Source: Mogibacterium sp.
Lineage (GTDB): Bacteria > Bacillota > Clostridia > Peptostreptococcales > Anaerovoracaceae
Direction of reading: 5' to 3'
Length of the DNA stretch: 64,000 nucleotides
NCBI GenBank assembly: GCA_017404265.1
Contig: JAFRCS010000016.1
Span: forward strand, 124,001-188,000
Below the pieces are notes generated by a model. It saw nothing but the letters and a program-made list of their open reading frames with translations, had not been told where the DNA came from and ran no database searches. Positions 1-9,431 of this stretch are shown one piece after another. Both the position numbers and the translations under genes were made by a program. How positions within the stretch are numbered: position 1 is the stretch's first letter; every line of letters begins with the position of its first letter.

Positions 1-744
1 AGTCCGAACGAGAAGTCCATGCAGATACTCCGCGAGACGGGAATGGTGCTTATCCGCGAGGGCGACGACTACTTCAGCGACGGCATATATCAGCCGATCG
101 TGAAATCCAAGTGCTGCAAGAGGTCGTACCTGAGGGGCATGTTCCTCAGCTGCGGCACCATGTCGGATCCGCGCAAGGGCTATCATCTGGAATTTGTGCT
201 CGACAAAGAGCAGACCGCGACAGACCTTAAAAGGCTGATCGGCTCATTCGATGATCTATCAGCATCGGTCGCCAAGCGAGGTGAAAACTACATCGTATAT
301 GTGAAAAAGGCCGCGTATATAAGCGACATGCTCGGAATAATCGGAGCGGCCAGCGCCATGCTTGAACTCGAAAGCATCAGGGTCAACAAGAGTATGCACG
401 GCGAGATAATGCGCATACTGAACTGCGACAACGCTAACGTGGACAGGACGCTGTCAGCGGCAGAGGAGCAGAAAGGCTGGCTGGCCGGGATAGCAGCTGC
501 TGAGACAGGCAGGATGCCTGAGGCCGGCGAACTGAATGACCCGGCTTCGGATTTTTGGGCAGAAGGGCTCAGGACTCTGCCGCCGCAGCTCAAGGAAGTA
601 GCGTACCTGCGGTTATATAAGCCGGAGGCAAGCCTCACCGAGATCGGAGAGGCGCTGTCGCCGCCGGTCGGGAAAGCGGCAATCAGCAAGCGCTTCGCGA
701 AACTGCGCGCGCTCGCCGAAGGGGAACAGAATGGAAAAGAATAA
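1..744 (+). CDS. whiA: WhiA family DNA-binding protein, 3' part
   Basis: The frame is open from the first base, so the true start lies before the window; about 247 residues are visible of a family that usually has a little over 300. WhiA joins a LAGLIDADG homing-endonuclease-like domain to a C-terminal helix-turn-helix. In Gram-positive bacteria it acts as a DNA-binding regulator linked to division, chromosome segregation or sporulation. The visible LAGLIDADG part contains RSYLRGMFLSCGTMSDP followed by GYHLEF. The C-terminus carries the family's typical ASLTEIGEALSPPVGKAAISK helix-turn-helix. Its 3' end overlaps the start of the next gene by 14 bases, so the two are probably cotranscribed. 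The family call is firm; the role in this organism is inferred. Confidence 0.93.
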   Translation, partial: SPNEKSMQILRETGMVLIREGDDYFSDGIYQPIVKSKCCKRSYLRGMFLSCGTMSDPRKGYHLEFVLDKEQTATDLKRLIGSFDDLSASVAKRGENYIVYVKKAAYISDMLGIIGAASAMLELESIRVNKSMHGEIMRILNCDNANVDRTLSAAEEQKGWLAGIAAAETGRMPEAGELNDPASDFWAEGLRTLPPQLKEVAYLRLYKPEASLTEIGEALSPPVGKAAISKRFAKLRALAEGEQNGKE

Positions 745-2158
745 GATCATAGAATTAGTGATAGAAGATATGCTCGATGACGGCAGGGCCTTTGGCAGAT
801 GCGAAGGCTGTGCCGTTTTTGTGAGCGGAGGAGCTGTCCCGGGCGATACTGTCAAAGCGAAAGTGACAAAAGTGAAAAAGTCATCGGCAGAGGCAGCACT
901 CACGGAAGTGACTGTCCGTTCAGATGACAGGATCACCGCGGAATGTCCGTACTTTGGGGAGTGCGGAGGCTGCGCGATGCAGCAGCTTTCCTATGAAGCT
1001 CAGAGAAGATTAAAAACAGAGCAGGTCAAGGCCAAGCTGAAGAGGCTGGGCGGTATAGAAGACCCAAAAATCGATGACTGCATAGGCGCGGAGACGCTGA
1101 AGTATTACCGCAATAAGGCAGTGTTTGCCATCGGACCGCACGGAGAGGTTGGCTTCATGAAAGGCAAGAGCCATTTCGTTCTTGATATAAGCGACTGCAT
1201 GCTGCAGTCGGATGCCGCCATGGTCTGCGCTGACGCGCTGAGAGCATTCCTGAAAGAGACAGGAGTCAGATGTATCACCCAGTTGACAGTAAAGACAGCG
1301 TTCGGCACCGGTGAAGTGATGGCTGTTCTTGATTCGGAAAGCAAGGAGATCCCGCAGATAGAAAAACTCATAGGCATGTTCGATGATGCCGTCTACAGCC
1401 TGAATGAAGATGAAGAGGGTGGTTACAGCCTTGAGTCTGTTGCCGTGATACACAAGGGCAAATGCAGAGTCGTCGCTGGCAAGCCGACTATCACAGACGA
1501 ATTCATCACGGATGGTGGCATCCTGCAATTTGAGATAAGCCCGCAGTCTTTTTTCCAGGTGAATCCTGAACAGATGGTGAAACTGTATGACAAGGCCGCG
1601 GAGTATGCTGGTCTGAAAGGCGGGGAAACCGTGCTCGATCTGTACTGCGGTGCAGGCACCATAGGCATATGGCTTCTTGAAAAACTCAGGAACAAAGACA
1701 TCGAAGCATTTGAGAGAACAAAAGTGATAGGCATAGAGTCGGTCAAACCGGCTGTGCTGGATGCCAATAGAAACTCGGTCATCAACGGACTCATCAACAC
1801 CCGCTATTTCCATGGAAAGGCGGAAGAAGAACTGCCGGGCATGATGGGTCTGGCAAAGCTATGTAAGTGGAACGAGGTCAATGAGCGTGTAGAACGTGAG
1901 CCGGAGATAAAGATAGAGCATGCGGACGTGGTGGTTCTTGATCCTCCTCGTGCCGGCTGCGACGAGGCGCTCCTCGCTGCGGTGGCTGCTGCGCAGCCCA
2001 GTCGCATCGTCTACGTCTCATGCGATCCCGGCACCCTGGCCCGTGACATTAAATACCTGAATGCAAACGGCTACGAATTCATCGAAGCCACACCGGTAGA
2101 CCAGTTTCCATGGACCACACACATCGAGGCGGTAGTATTGATGTCTAAAGACAGGTAG
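731..2158 (+). CDS. rlmD: 23S rRNA (uracil-5-)-methyltransferase, RlmD/RlmCD type
   Basis: A 475-residue SAM-dependent RNA methyltransferase of the RumA/TrmA family, expected to make 5-methyluridine in 23S rRNA. In order there is an N-terminal TRAM domain (about residues 1-65), then the 4Fe-4S cysteines C72, C78 and C81 in CPYFGECGGC, with a later cysteine as the likely fourth ligand. The SAM-binding motif VLDLYCGAGTIGIWL follows, then VVLDPPRAGCD. The catalytic cysteine lies in YVSCDPGTLARD, the usual nucleophile motif. The start overlaps whiA and has AAGGGG just upstream. Firmicutes enzymes of this family can modify one or two positions, so RlmD versus RlmCD cannot be decided from sequence alone. 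Confidence 0.93.
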   Translation: MEKNKIIELVIEDMLDDGRAFGRCEGCAVFVSGGAVPGDTVKAKVTKVKKSSAEAALTEVTVRSDDRITAECPYFGECGGCAMQQLSYEAQRRLKTEQVKAKLKRLGGIEDPKIDDCIGAETLKYYRNKAVFAIGPHGEVGFMKGKSHFVLDISDCMLQSDAAMVCADALRAFLKETGVRCITQLTVKTAFGTGEVMAVLDSESKEIPQIEKLIGMFDDAVYSLNEDEEGGYSLESVAVIHKGKCRVVAGKPTITDEFITDGGILQFEISPQSFFQVNPEQMVKLYDKAAEYAGLKGGETVLDLYCGAGTIGIWLLEKLRNKDIEAFERTKVIGIESVKPAVLDANRNSVINGLINTRYFHGKAEEELPGMMGLAKLCKWNEVNERVEREPEIKIEHADVVVLDPPRAGCDEALLAAVAAAQPSRIVYVSCDPGTLARDIKYLNANGYEFIEATPVDQFPWTTHIEAVVLMSKDR

Positions 2159-2211
2159 TGGCTGTATGGTCCCGGCAAGTACGAAAGAACCGGGGAGAGG
2201 AGCGGATAAAA

Positions 2212-3519
2212 GTGGAGAGGCCGTTGCCGGATAAGACGCTTTTACATATGATAAGTGAAGACAGATCGACCGGCTGTTTTACGGCGCCTGATAACGTGGC
2301 CGCCATTCCGGATAGAGCTTTCGCGGGAAACAAAAGCCTGATACATGCAGATCTCAGAAATGTCAGGTATATCGGGGCCCGGGCCTTTCAGGAATGTTCA
2401 AATCTGGAATCGGTTGAGATGAGCAATGCTGCTGTTATAGGCCCCAGAGCTTTCGAATTCTGCCGTTCTCTGCGCAGAATCTCTTTCGGGAACGTCACGG
2501 ATATCGGAGATGAGGCGTTTCTGAACTGCAGTATGCTGGATATCCCGGAACTCCCGCGTACGCTGATCTCGGTCGGCAATGCTGCATTTTCGCATACTGC
2601 CGTGCGCCGTATCGATCTGCATTGGATGGAAGAAATACCATCATCACTGTGCAGTTACTGCACAGCGCTTACACACGCGGATATCAGCCGCGCACGGGTG
2701 ATCGGTGAAGATGCTTTTGCGGGATGCAGCGCTTTATCGCGTGTGAAAATGGAATCTGCAGAAAGGATCGGTCACAGGGCATTTTATAAGTGCAGGTCAT
2801 TCACTCCCGGGACATTGCCCGGTACCCTGCTGTCTGTCGGCGATGACGCGTTCGATTGCGTCAGGGAAGGGACCGTTATACCTGAGAGAGTAAGGGAGAT
2901 TGGAAAGAACTGTTTTGGCCCGGTCGATAAAAAGAAAAGCATCAGACTTTATGAACCGTCACTTTACTGCTTCAGAAATTACTTTCCTGACGAATGCGTG
3001 AGAGAGGATGGAGAGGAAGTGCACTTTCACCTGTGGGAGAGTTCTATAGACGTTGCCGTTCTTGATCGAGATGGCAATATAAGCGGATTTTTGCCGCTGT
3101 ATTCCGATCTGGATCCGGAGTCGATCCGCGCTATGAAAAGTGCTTTCAGAGAGGACAATACTTTTGACTATTCATTCCTTGACACAATATTGTTCACGGG
3201 AATGAGATGGAACCAGAGAGCAAAAGACAGGCTTGCTGTCATGAGGCTGATATACCCGTTCGAACTGAGTGAGCCTGTCAAAACGGAATATGTCTCTTAT
3301 CTCAACAGGCATCTGGATCGCATCGCGCAGCATGCTGTCAGGGACAGAGATATCGGTATTCTCTCATTTCTCTGCGACAAGGGTCTGATTTTCAGCGGGA
3401 ATATTCTGGGAATACTGGACTACTCCATTTCACAGTCAGCATCTGAATGTACCGCTTTTCTTCTTAAGTGCCTGTCAGAGATGGATGGACACAAAAATAT
3501 GATCCCTGATGAACTATGA
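2212..3519 (+). CDS. BspA-type leucine-rich repeat protein
   Basis: I choose the GTG at 2212 because GGAGAGGAG lies nine bases upstream. A longer frame opens at a GTG at 2158, overlapping the previous stop, but has no clear ribosome binding site. The N-terminal 230 or so residues are BspA/TpLRR repeats with the recurring pattern IGxxAFxxCxxL (for example ARAFQECSNLESV and DEAFLNCSML). The remaining 200 residues are a helical region I do not recognise. No signal peptide, sortase motif or membrane segment is visible, so it is probably cytoplasmic, unlike many BspA proteins. The stop overlaps the next start as ATGA, so translation is probably coupled to the VWA gene. A scaffold or recognition role beside the VWA/MoxR pair is inference. 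Confidence 0.8.
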   Translation: MERPLPDKTLLHMISEDRSTGCFTAPDNVAAIPDRAFAGNKSLIHADLRNVRYIGARAFQECSNLESVEMSNAAVIGPRAFEFCRSLRRISFGNVTDIGDEAFLNCSMLDIPELPRTLISVGNAAFSHTAVRRIDLHWMEEIPSSLCSYCTALTHADISRARVIGEDAFAGCSALSRVKMESAERIGHRAFYKCRSFTPGTLPGTLLSVGDDAFDCVREGTVIPERVREIGKNCFGPVDKKKSIRLYEPSLYCFRNYFPDECVREDGEEVHFHLWESSIDVAVLDRDGNISGFLPLYSDLDPESIRAMKSAFREDNTFDYSFLDTILFTGMRWNQRAKDRLAVMRLIYPFELSEPVKTEYVSYLNRHLDRIAQHAVRDRDIGILSFLCDKGLIFSGNILGILDYSISQSASECTAFLLKCLSEMDGHKNMIPDEL

Positions 3520-4940
3520 GTACCGGTACAGATAAGGACATTTTAATTAAACAAGCTGCGCATGATGTGCTTTCACTGGCACGCAGCATCCTGATGGTAA
3601 GGCTTCGCTTCATGGACATCGCGCTTAACAGGCTTGAGATTCTCCCTGAGGATAATGCGACGCTGTCGACGGACGGAACAAGGCTCATTTACGGACCGGA
3701 ACATATTCTGCGGCTCTATAAAAGCGAGCGCGAAAGGCCGGTGAGGGATCATCTTCATGTGATCCTTCACTGCATATACAGTCATATGTTTGTCGGGAAC
3801 ATTGCCGACAGGAAGCTTTGGGATCTGGCCTGTGATATCGCTGTTGAAAGCACCATCAATGATCTCGGGGCCCGCGTGGCAGAGACATCAAGACAGGAGC
3901 TTCAAAGATCTGTGACGGAATGGCTGAGGTCTGAGGTAAAACTGCTTACCGCCGAGAAAATATATCATTATTTCAGGGAAACAGGTATAACTGATGCTGA
4001 GACCGAAAGGCTCAGAAGTCTGTTTGAGGCTGATGATCATTCCGGATGGTACGGACCGGAGACTGCAAACAGCAGATATGAAGAGAGAACGAACGGAAAA
4101 GATGAAGGCAGCCCCGTAGATGAAGGCATCGAACTCATCCCGGATGAACTCGACGATGGCATAAATCAGAAGAACAGATCCCTGCAGCGCAGGCCTCTTG
4201 AAGAAGCGGAGGAAGACTGGAAAAAAATAGCGGAGAAGATACAGGAGGATCTGGAGACCTTCTCGAGAGAGCAGGGGGATGTTTCAGGAGTACTGACTCA
4301 GAACCTCAGGGAGGTCAACCGCGAAAGATATGACTACGCATCATTTCTGAAGAAGTTTGCCGTATACGGGGAGACAGTGGCCGTAAATGATGAAGAGTTT
4401 GATTACATATATTACACATACGGACTGAAACTCTATGAGAACATGCCTCTGGTAGAGCCGCTGGAATACAAGGAACTCAGACGAATAAAAGAATTCGTGA
4501 TCGCAGTCGACACATCCGGCAGCACTTCGGGCGAGCTCGTTCAAAGATTTCTTCAGAAAACCTACAACATACTTAAAACGACTGAAAGCTATTTTTCGCG
4601 CGTCAATATACACATAATACAGTGCGACGCGGACATACAGGACCATGTAAAGATCTGCTGCGAAGAGGATTTTGATAACTACATCAGTACGATGCAGATC
4701 AAGGGACTCGGAGGAACAGACTTCAGACCTGTTTTCGATCTTGTTGACAGACTGATAAAGGCCGGGGAGTTTACTGACCTGAAAGGACTCTTATACTTTA
4801 CCGATGGGCGCGGCACCTATCCCGCCCGCAAGCCTGATTACGAGACGGCATTCATATTTCTTGACGATGAATACAACGAGCCGGATGTGCCGCCGTGGGC
4901 GATCAGGCTTGTGCTGCAGAACGAAGACGTATATCGCTAA
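3516..4940 (+). CDS. VWA-like protein with DUF2201-type N-terminal domain
   Basis: A 474-residue protein of the DUF2201 (putative metallopeptidase plus VWA-like) family. The N-terminal half contains HVILHCIYSH, the place where relatives have a zinc-protease-like helix, but the catalytic Glu of HExxH is absent, so peptidase activity is doubtful. A charged linker follows around residues 190-260. The C-terminal VWA-like domain has a MIDAS motif in AVDTSGSTSGE, the downstream Thr in GLGGTDFRP and an Asp in YFTDGRGTYP. It starts inside the stop codon of the LRR gene (ATGA) and is followed by a MoxR-like ATPase. In MoxR-VWA pairs the ATPase typically acts as a chaperone or metal-insertion machine with the VWA protein as adaptor. 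The target here is unknown. Confidence 0.85.
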   Translation: MSTGTDKDILIKQAAHDVLSLARSILMVRLRFMDIALNRLEILPEDNATLSTDGTRLIYGPEHILRLYKSERERPVRDHLHVILHCIYSHMFVGNIADRKLWDLACDIAVESTINDLGARVAETSRQELQRSVTEWLRSEVKLLTAEKIYHYFRETGITDAETERLRSLFEADDHSGWYGPETANSRYEERTNGKDEGSPVDEGIELIPDELDDGINQKNRSLQRRPLEEAEEDWKKIAEKIQEDLETFSREQGDVSGVLTQNLREVNRERYDYASFLKKFAVYGETVAVNDEEFDYIYYTYGLKLYENMPLVEPLEYKELRRIKEFVIAVDTSGSTSGELVQRFLQKTYNILKTTESYFSRVNIHIIQCDADIQDHVKICCEEDFDNYISTMQIKGLGGTDFRPVFDLVDRLIKAGEFTDLKGLLYFTDGRGTYPARKPDYETAFIFLDDEYNEPDVPPWAIRLVLQNEDVYR

Positions 4941-4969
4941 TTGAAAAACAGATCGAAGGAGATATCGCC

Positions 4970-6481
4970 GTGAATATCAAAGACGCAAAAGAACAGATAA
5001 GAAACGCGATCATCGCATACTTCACCAAGGATGAGTATGGAGAGTATCAGATAGCCATTGAAGATCAAAGGCCAGTTTTCCTTATGGGGCCTCCGGGAAT
5101 AGGCAAGACTGCCATAATGCAGCAGATCGCATCGGAACTGGGAATCGGACTGGTCTCATATTCAATGACACATCACACGCGCCAGTCTGCACTTGGGCTG
5201 CCGTATATAACACAGAAGACATACGGAGACATGGAATACAGTGTTTCCGAGTATACGATGTCCGAGATCATCGCATCTGTTTACGACCTGATGGAGGAAA
5301 CAGGGATCCGGGAGGGCATACTATTTCTGGATGAGATCAACTGTGTATCCGAGACTCTTGCTCCGTCGATGCTGCAGTTTCTTCAATACAAGATATTCGG
5401 CAGACACCGTGTTCCGGACGGATGGATAGTTGTGACCGCAGGCAATCCGCCTGAGTACAACAATTCCGTACGGGAATTCGATACAGTGACCTGGGACCGT
5501 CTAAAACGCATAGACATCGAACCGGATTATCAGATATGGAAGGAATATGCTCTTGACCGCGGAGTACATCCTTCGATCTCGACATATCTTGACATCAAGA
5601 ACAGCGATTTCTACAGAGTGGAAACAACGGTTGAAGGAAAGTCCATAGTGACCGCAAGGGCATGGCTGAATCTGTCGGACATGATCAGGCTTTATGAGCA
5701 GAATCATATTGATGTCGACGAGAAGATGATAGGCCAGTATCTGCAGGACAGGAGGGTAGCCGCTTCCTTTGCGAATTACTACGATCTGTTCAACAAATAC
5801 AAGTCCGACTATCAGATCGACGACATATTGAATGGCAAGGCCGGTGACGAAATAATAAAGCGTGCACATGAAGCCGGATATGATGAGAGATTATCGCTTC
5901 TTGGACTGATTCTGGACAGGGTCGGCAGAGATCTCAGGCAGGTGTATTACAGTGAACAGATCCTGACTGAAATGCGTGATATACTCAGCGGTCTCAAGGG
6001 AGATATCGAAACGTACACTAGATCGGCAGCCAAACTGATAGACGCCGCGACAGAGGTCAAAAGAAGCGAACTTGAAACAGGCAAGAGGTCAAATTCTCTT
6101 TCTGACGACAGGCGAAAGATACTGCACGGGACCATTGACTGTCTCGAGACAGAGATGAAAATGCTTGCCAAGGAAGGCGATCCGTCCGGAAAAGAAGCTT
6201 TTGAAATGATAAGAAAAGATTTCAACGCCAGCCGGGCAGAGCATAAGGATCGTGTTGAAGAGGCCGGCGTGGAACTTGATAATGTGTTCACTTTTGCAGA
6301 AGAGGCTTTTTCTGAAGGACAGGAGATGCTGATCATCCTAACTGAGCTGACAAAGGGGTTCTACTCTGCGTACTTTATAAGCAGGCATGGATGCAGCAAA
6401 TACTTCAAGCACAACAAAGAGCTTTTGTTCTATGAAAGACAGAACGATATACTCAGGGTAATAGAGGATATCGACTTGTAA
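4970..6481 (+). CDS. MoxR-like AAA+ ATPase
   Basis: The GTG at 4970 is preferred, giving 503 residues: GAAGGAGA sits eight bases upstream, and the longer frame from 4895 would overlap the VWA gene by 46 bases. Walker A is GPPGIGKT at residues 40-47 and Walker B is ILFLDEINCV near residue 120. A sensor-like segment VTAGNPPEYN follows, then a substrate-loop-rich AAA core. The C-terminal third is predicted helical and highly charged (roughly residues 330-480), longer than in a minimal MoxR. It is the third member of the LRR-VWA-ATPase set, 29 bases after the VWA stop. Expected activity is ATP-driven remodelling of a partner bound by the VWA protein. The family is well supported; the substrate is not known. 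Confidence 0.88.
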   Translation: MNIKDAKEQIRNAIIAYFTKDEYGEYQIAIEDQRPVFLMGPPGIGKTAIMQQIASELGIGLVSYSMTHHTRQSALGLPYITQKTYGDMEYSVSEYTMSEIIASVYDLMEETGIREGILFLDEINCVSETLAPSMLQFLQYKIFGRHRVPDGWIVVTAGNPPEYNNSVREFDTVTWDRLKRIDIEPDYQIWKEYALDRGVHPSISTYLDIKNSDFYRVETTVEGKSIVTARAWLNLSDMIRLYEQNHIDVDEKMIGQYLQDRRVAASFANYYDLFNKYKSDYQIDDILNGKAGDEIIKRAHEAGYDERLSLLGLILDRVGRDLRQVYYSEQILTEMRDILSGLKGDIETYTRSAAKLIDAATEVKRSELETGKRSNSLSDDRRKILHGTIDCLETEMKMLAKEGDPSGKEAFEMIRKDFNASRAEHKDRVEEAGVELDNVFTFAEEAFSEGQEMLIILTELTKGFYSAYFISRHGCSKYFKHNKELLFYERQNDILRVIEDIDL

Positions 6482-6515
6482 GTGCTGAAAAACAACTGAA
6501 AGTTAGACTCACATC

Positions 6516-7394
6516 ATGCATTTTGTTGACGCCAAAGGAATACTGACCGGAAACAGCGACTATTATGGAATGAATATATACCGTGGATGTTCCCATGGCT
6601 GTATTTATTGCGACAGCAGAAGCAAATGCTATCAGTTTACACATCCATTTGAAGACATCGAAGTTAAAAGGAATGCGCCGGAACTATTAGAAATAGCGCT
6701 TAGATCCAAGAGGAAAAGATGCATGATCGGGACCGGGGCGATGTCTGATCCTTACATGCATTGTGAAGAGGAATTACGCCTGACAAGAAAATGCCTTGAG
6801 ATCATTCGTAAATATGGATTCGGGGCAGCAATACAGACAAAGTCCGACCGCATACTTCAGGATATCGATCTTCTTGACGAGATAAACCGGTCCGCAAAAT
6901 GTGTGGTGCAGATCACGCTTACTACTTACGATGATGATCTGTGCAGCATACTGGAGCCTAACGTCTGTAATACAAAGCGCAGGATAGAAGTGCTTGAAAA
7001 GATGCAGGAAAGAGGTATCCCCACAATAGTCTGGCTGACTCCCATCCTCCCGTTCATAAATGATACTGAGGAGAACATCACATCCATAATGAACGAATGC
7101 GTCAGAACAGGAGTCAAAGGAATCATCGACTTCGGAATGGGACTGACTTTGAGAGAGGGGGATAGGGAATACTACTACTCTGCTTTGGATAAGCATTTCC
7201 CCGGCTTGAAGCAACGATACATACGTACATACGGCAATGCATATGAGCTGCCAAGCCCAAACGCAAAAGAACTGACTGCTGTTTATAAAAGGATATGCAG
7301 GGAAAACAGCATGATGTCTACTCCGGAAGAATGTTTCAGCTTTATGAGGGAGTTACCTGAGAAGAATTCACAGATCAGCCTATTCGATCTATGA
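6516..7394 (+). CDS. SplB-like radical SAM protein
   Basis: A 292-residue radical SAM protein of the COG1533 (spore photoproduct lyase-like) group. The 4Fe-4S/SAM motif is C25-x3-C29-x2-C32 within RGCSHGCIYCDSRSK. Further blocks typical of the group are GTGAMSDPYMH and IQTKSDRILQDIDLL. There is no SPASM or second cluster motif. The protein lacks the extra domains of a true spore photoproduct lyase, so the substrate is open; many members are annotated only as radical SAM or DNA-photolyase-like. The start is the first ATG after a 34-base gap and its ribosome binding site is weak. It lies between the MoxR-like ATPase and a DUF89 protein, all on the same strand. Confidence 0.85.
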   Translation: MHFVDAKGILTGNSDYYGMNIYRGCSHGCIYCDSRSKCYQFTHPFEDIEVKRNAPELLEIALRSKRKRCMIGTGAMSDPYMHCEEELRLTRKCLEIIRKYGFGAAIQTKSDRILQDIDLLDEINRSAKCVVQITLTTYDDDLCSILEPNVCNTKRRIEVLEKMQERGIPTIVWLTPILPFINDTEENITSIMNECVRTGVKGIIDFGMGLTLREGDREYYYSALDKHFPGLKQRYIRTYGNAYELPSPNAKELTAVYKRICRENSMMSTPEECFSFMRELPEKNSQISLFDL

Positions 7395-7415
7395 GCAATA
7401 TATAAGGAACAGATA

Positions 7416-8276
7416 ATGATAATCAATGAAACATGCAAGGCGTGCCAGCTGAATAAGAACATAAACTTATATCCTGCGGATGCGCCGGCGGAAAAGGTAA
7501 AGGTCTACCAGTCAAGAGTAAGAGACATCCTTGACATATGTGACGGGCTGACCACACCGCAGGTCGCAGAGCAAATGTATGACCTGAGGCGTGAGCTCTT
7601 TGGGGCAGATAAGGACTACACAGAGATAAAACGCTATTACAATAAGCTGATGCTTTCGCTTCTTCCACATATGGAACAACAGGTCTACGCTGCGGAGGAC
7701 CCGCTCAAAAGGGCTGTGCAGTATGCAATGGCCGGCAATTATATCGACTTTGGCGCCCTGAAGAGCGTGGATGAAAATGAGCTGCGCAATCAGCTGGATC
7801 AGGCAGCTGAGATCGCGATCGATGCAGCTGTGCTTGACAGTTTCCGCAAGGATATTCTGTCAGCGCGGCAAATGGTTTATTTTACAGATAACTGCGGCGA
7901 AGTAGTGGCTGACAAGCTGCTCATTTCCGTTATACGGAGCATCGCACCTGAAATAGAAGTAACTGTGGTGGTGCGGAGCAAACAGGCAGTTAATGACGCG
8001 ACAATAGAAGATGGCCGGCAGATCCGGATGGAGGAATCAGCGACTCGCGTGATCGGCAACGGAAACGGCATGCCGGGAAATGTGATAAGCGCAATGTCTC
8101 CTCAGGCCATGAAAGCGGTCGATAAAGCAGACCTTATGGTGTCAAAAGGCCAGGGCAATTTTGAGGGGCTCAGCGGATGCGGACTGAACATTTATTACCT
8201 GTTCCTGTGCAAATGCGAAACGTTCATGAAAAGATTTGAAGTGCCGCAGTTTACAGGAGTCATGGTGCGTGAATAG
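7416..8276 (+). CDS. DUF89/ARMT1-like damage-control phosphatase
   Basis: A 286-residue protein of the DUF89 family, metal-dependent phosphatases thought to remove damaged or over-reduced phosphometabolites. The signature metal-binding block is YFTDNCGEVVADK near residue 150, with Asp, Asn and Glu as likely ligands. The second family motif, MVSKGQGNFEGLSG, lies near residue 245. An N-terminal CKACQLNKN pair of cysteines is common in the prokaryotic subgroup. AAGGAAC upstream supports the ATG. It starts 21 bases after the radical SAM gene and is probably in the same transcript. The exact substrate cannot be read from the sequence. Confidence 0.85.
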   Translation: MIINETCKACQLNKNINLYPADAPAEKVKVYQSRVRDILDICDGLTTPQVAEQMYDLRRELFGADKDYTEIKRYYNKLMLSLLPHMEQQVYAAEDPLKRAVQYAMAGNYIDFGALKSVDENELRNQLDQAAEIAIDAAVLDSFRKDILSARQMVYFTDNCGEVVADKLLISVIRSIAPEIEVTVVVRSKQAVNDATIEDGRQIRMEESATRVIGNGNGMPGNVISAMSPQAMKAVDKADLMVSKGQGNFEGLSGCGLNIYYLFLCKCETFMKRFEVPQFTGVMVRE

Positions 8277-8329
8277 GACCTGGTATCCTGACAGCGCGAA
8301 ACACCTTTTATCACACTGGGATTATAACA

Positions 8330-9151
8330 ATGAAGAAAGAACTTGAGCATTTTTACATAGGCGACTCATATGGCGGCAACCAGGATTGGTTCGACACGTT
8401 CATGATGCGAAAAGGCGGCTGCGCTGTGGAAACAGCATGCGACATGAGCATTTATCTTGCGATGCATAAAGACGTCGAAAGAGTATATCCGTTTTCCTTC
8501 GGTAAGGTGACGACAGTCACAAAAGAAAACTATGTGGGATTCGCGTATCTGATGGAACCCTATCTGAAGCCAAGGCTGTCAGGCATATATTCTCCGGAAT
8601 TGTATATTGGCGGATATAACAGGTATCTGGAGATGCACAGCGTTGAGAATATAGACATGTATATCTTCAGAGGTGACGAGCCTTATGAGGAAGCGGTCAA
8701 TATTGTCAGAGAACAGATCGACGCAGGCTATCCGATCCCAACGCTCATACTGAATCATCGAAACAAGGCTCTTCGCGATTATGAATGGCACTGGTTTCTG
8801 ATCAACGGCTATGATGAAAGCGATGACGGCTTCATGGTCAAGGCCGTGACATACGGCAGTTGGAGATGGATCGACCTCAAAGATCTGTGGGACACGGGTT
8901 ACAGCCGCAAGGGCGGATTCGTGATATATGAGATCCTTAAAGATAAGAAAGAAGAGATAAGTGAAACGGTCCGTATAAGCGAGCTGGCAGAAAAAAACGG
9001 TTATGACAATAGGTTGAACACTATAAAGGACATTGTTGAACTAACCGGAGCTCAACTTTTAGACGCAAAAGAGATGGCCGATGAGTATTATGATAACGGC
9101 ACAGACCGTGAACTTAAGGTGAACCGTAGCAACAAAAAATTCGGCTTGTAG
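8330..9151 (+). CDS. Putative C39-like cysteine peptidase fold protein
   Basis: A 273-residue protein I can place only by pattern. KGGCAVETACD puts a Cys (C31) at the start of a helix, as in papain-like C39 folds. WHWFLINGYDE (H154) looks like the His strand, followed by a turn and KAVTYGSWRWIDL. No signal peptide or membrane segment is seen, so it would act in the cytosol. The C-terminal 70 residues are a charged helical tail. The start is the first ATG after a 53-base gap with only a weak ribosome binding site, so it may be off by a few codons. Its stop is immediately followed by the small gene at 9173. Peptidase activity is a guess; a non-catalytic family member is equally possible. Confidence 0.5.
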   Translation: MKKELEHFYIGDSYGGNQDWFDTFMMRKGGCAVETACDMSIYLAMHKDVERVYPFSFGKVTTVTKENYVGFAYLMEPYLKPRLSGIYSPELYIGGYNRYLEMHSVENIDMYIFRGDEPYEEAVNIVREQIDAGYPIPTLILNHRNKALRDYEWHWFLINGYDESDDGFMVKAVTYGSWRWIDLKDLWDTGYSRKGGFVIYEILKDKKEEISETVRISELAEKNGYDNRLNTIKDIVELTGAQLLDAKEMADEYYDNGTDRELKVNRSNKKFGL

Positions 9152-9172
9152 GTGAAAACCGGGGATGACAGT

Positions 9173-9418
9173 ATGGATTCGATTCTGATCAAAGATACGA
9201 CAAAAGAAGAACGCGAACGGATAGTCGCGGAATCCATAGGGAACATCAACGGCTCCTGTGACGGTTGCGCTGCCGGGCTTGCGGAGATGTATCAGGATTA
9301 CATCGATGGCAAGAAGGAGATCCGCGATATCAACATGGAGTTTAGTGCGCAGCACACGGCAGTAACCGATGACTTCGATGAAGACATCCATGATCCATGC
9401 CTGCGCTTTCAAAGATAA
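9173..9418 (+). CDS. Small conserved-looking protein with a CxxC motif
   Basis: An 81-residue acidic protein from the ATG at 9173, preferred over an in-frame GTG at 9152 because GGGGAT lies seven bases upstream of it. It contains GSCDGCAAG (a CxxC at about residues 29-32), an amphipathic MYQDYIDGKKEIRDINMEF segment and one more Cys near the end. I do not recognise a named domain; the central DYIDGKKEI stretch resembles short Clostridia proteins that occur widely without assigned function. It ends 13 bases before the glycosyltransferase, which has its own strong ribosome binding site. Metal or Fe-S binding by the cysteines is possible but unproven. Confidence 0.6.
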   Translation: MDSILIKDTTKEERERIVAESIGNINGSCDGCAAGLAEMYQDYIDGKKEIRDINMEFSAQHTAVTDDFDEDIHDPCLRFQR

Positions 9419-9431
9419 AGGAGAGAACTGA

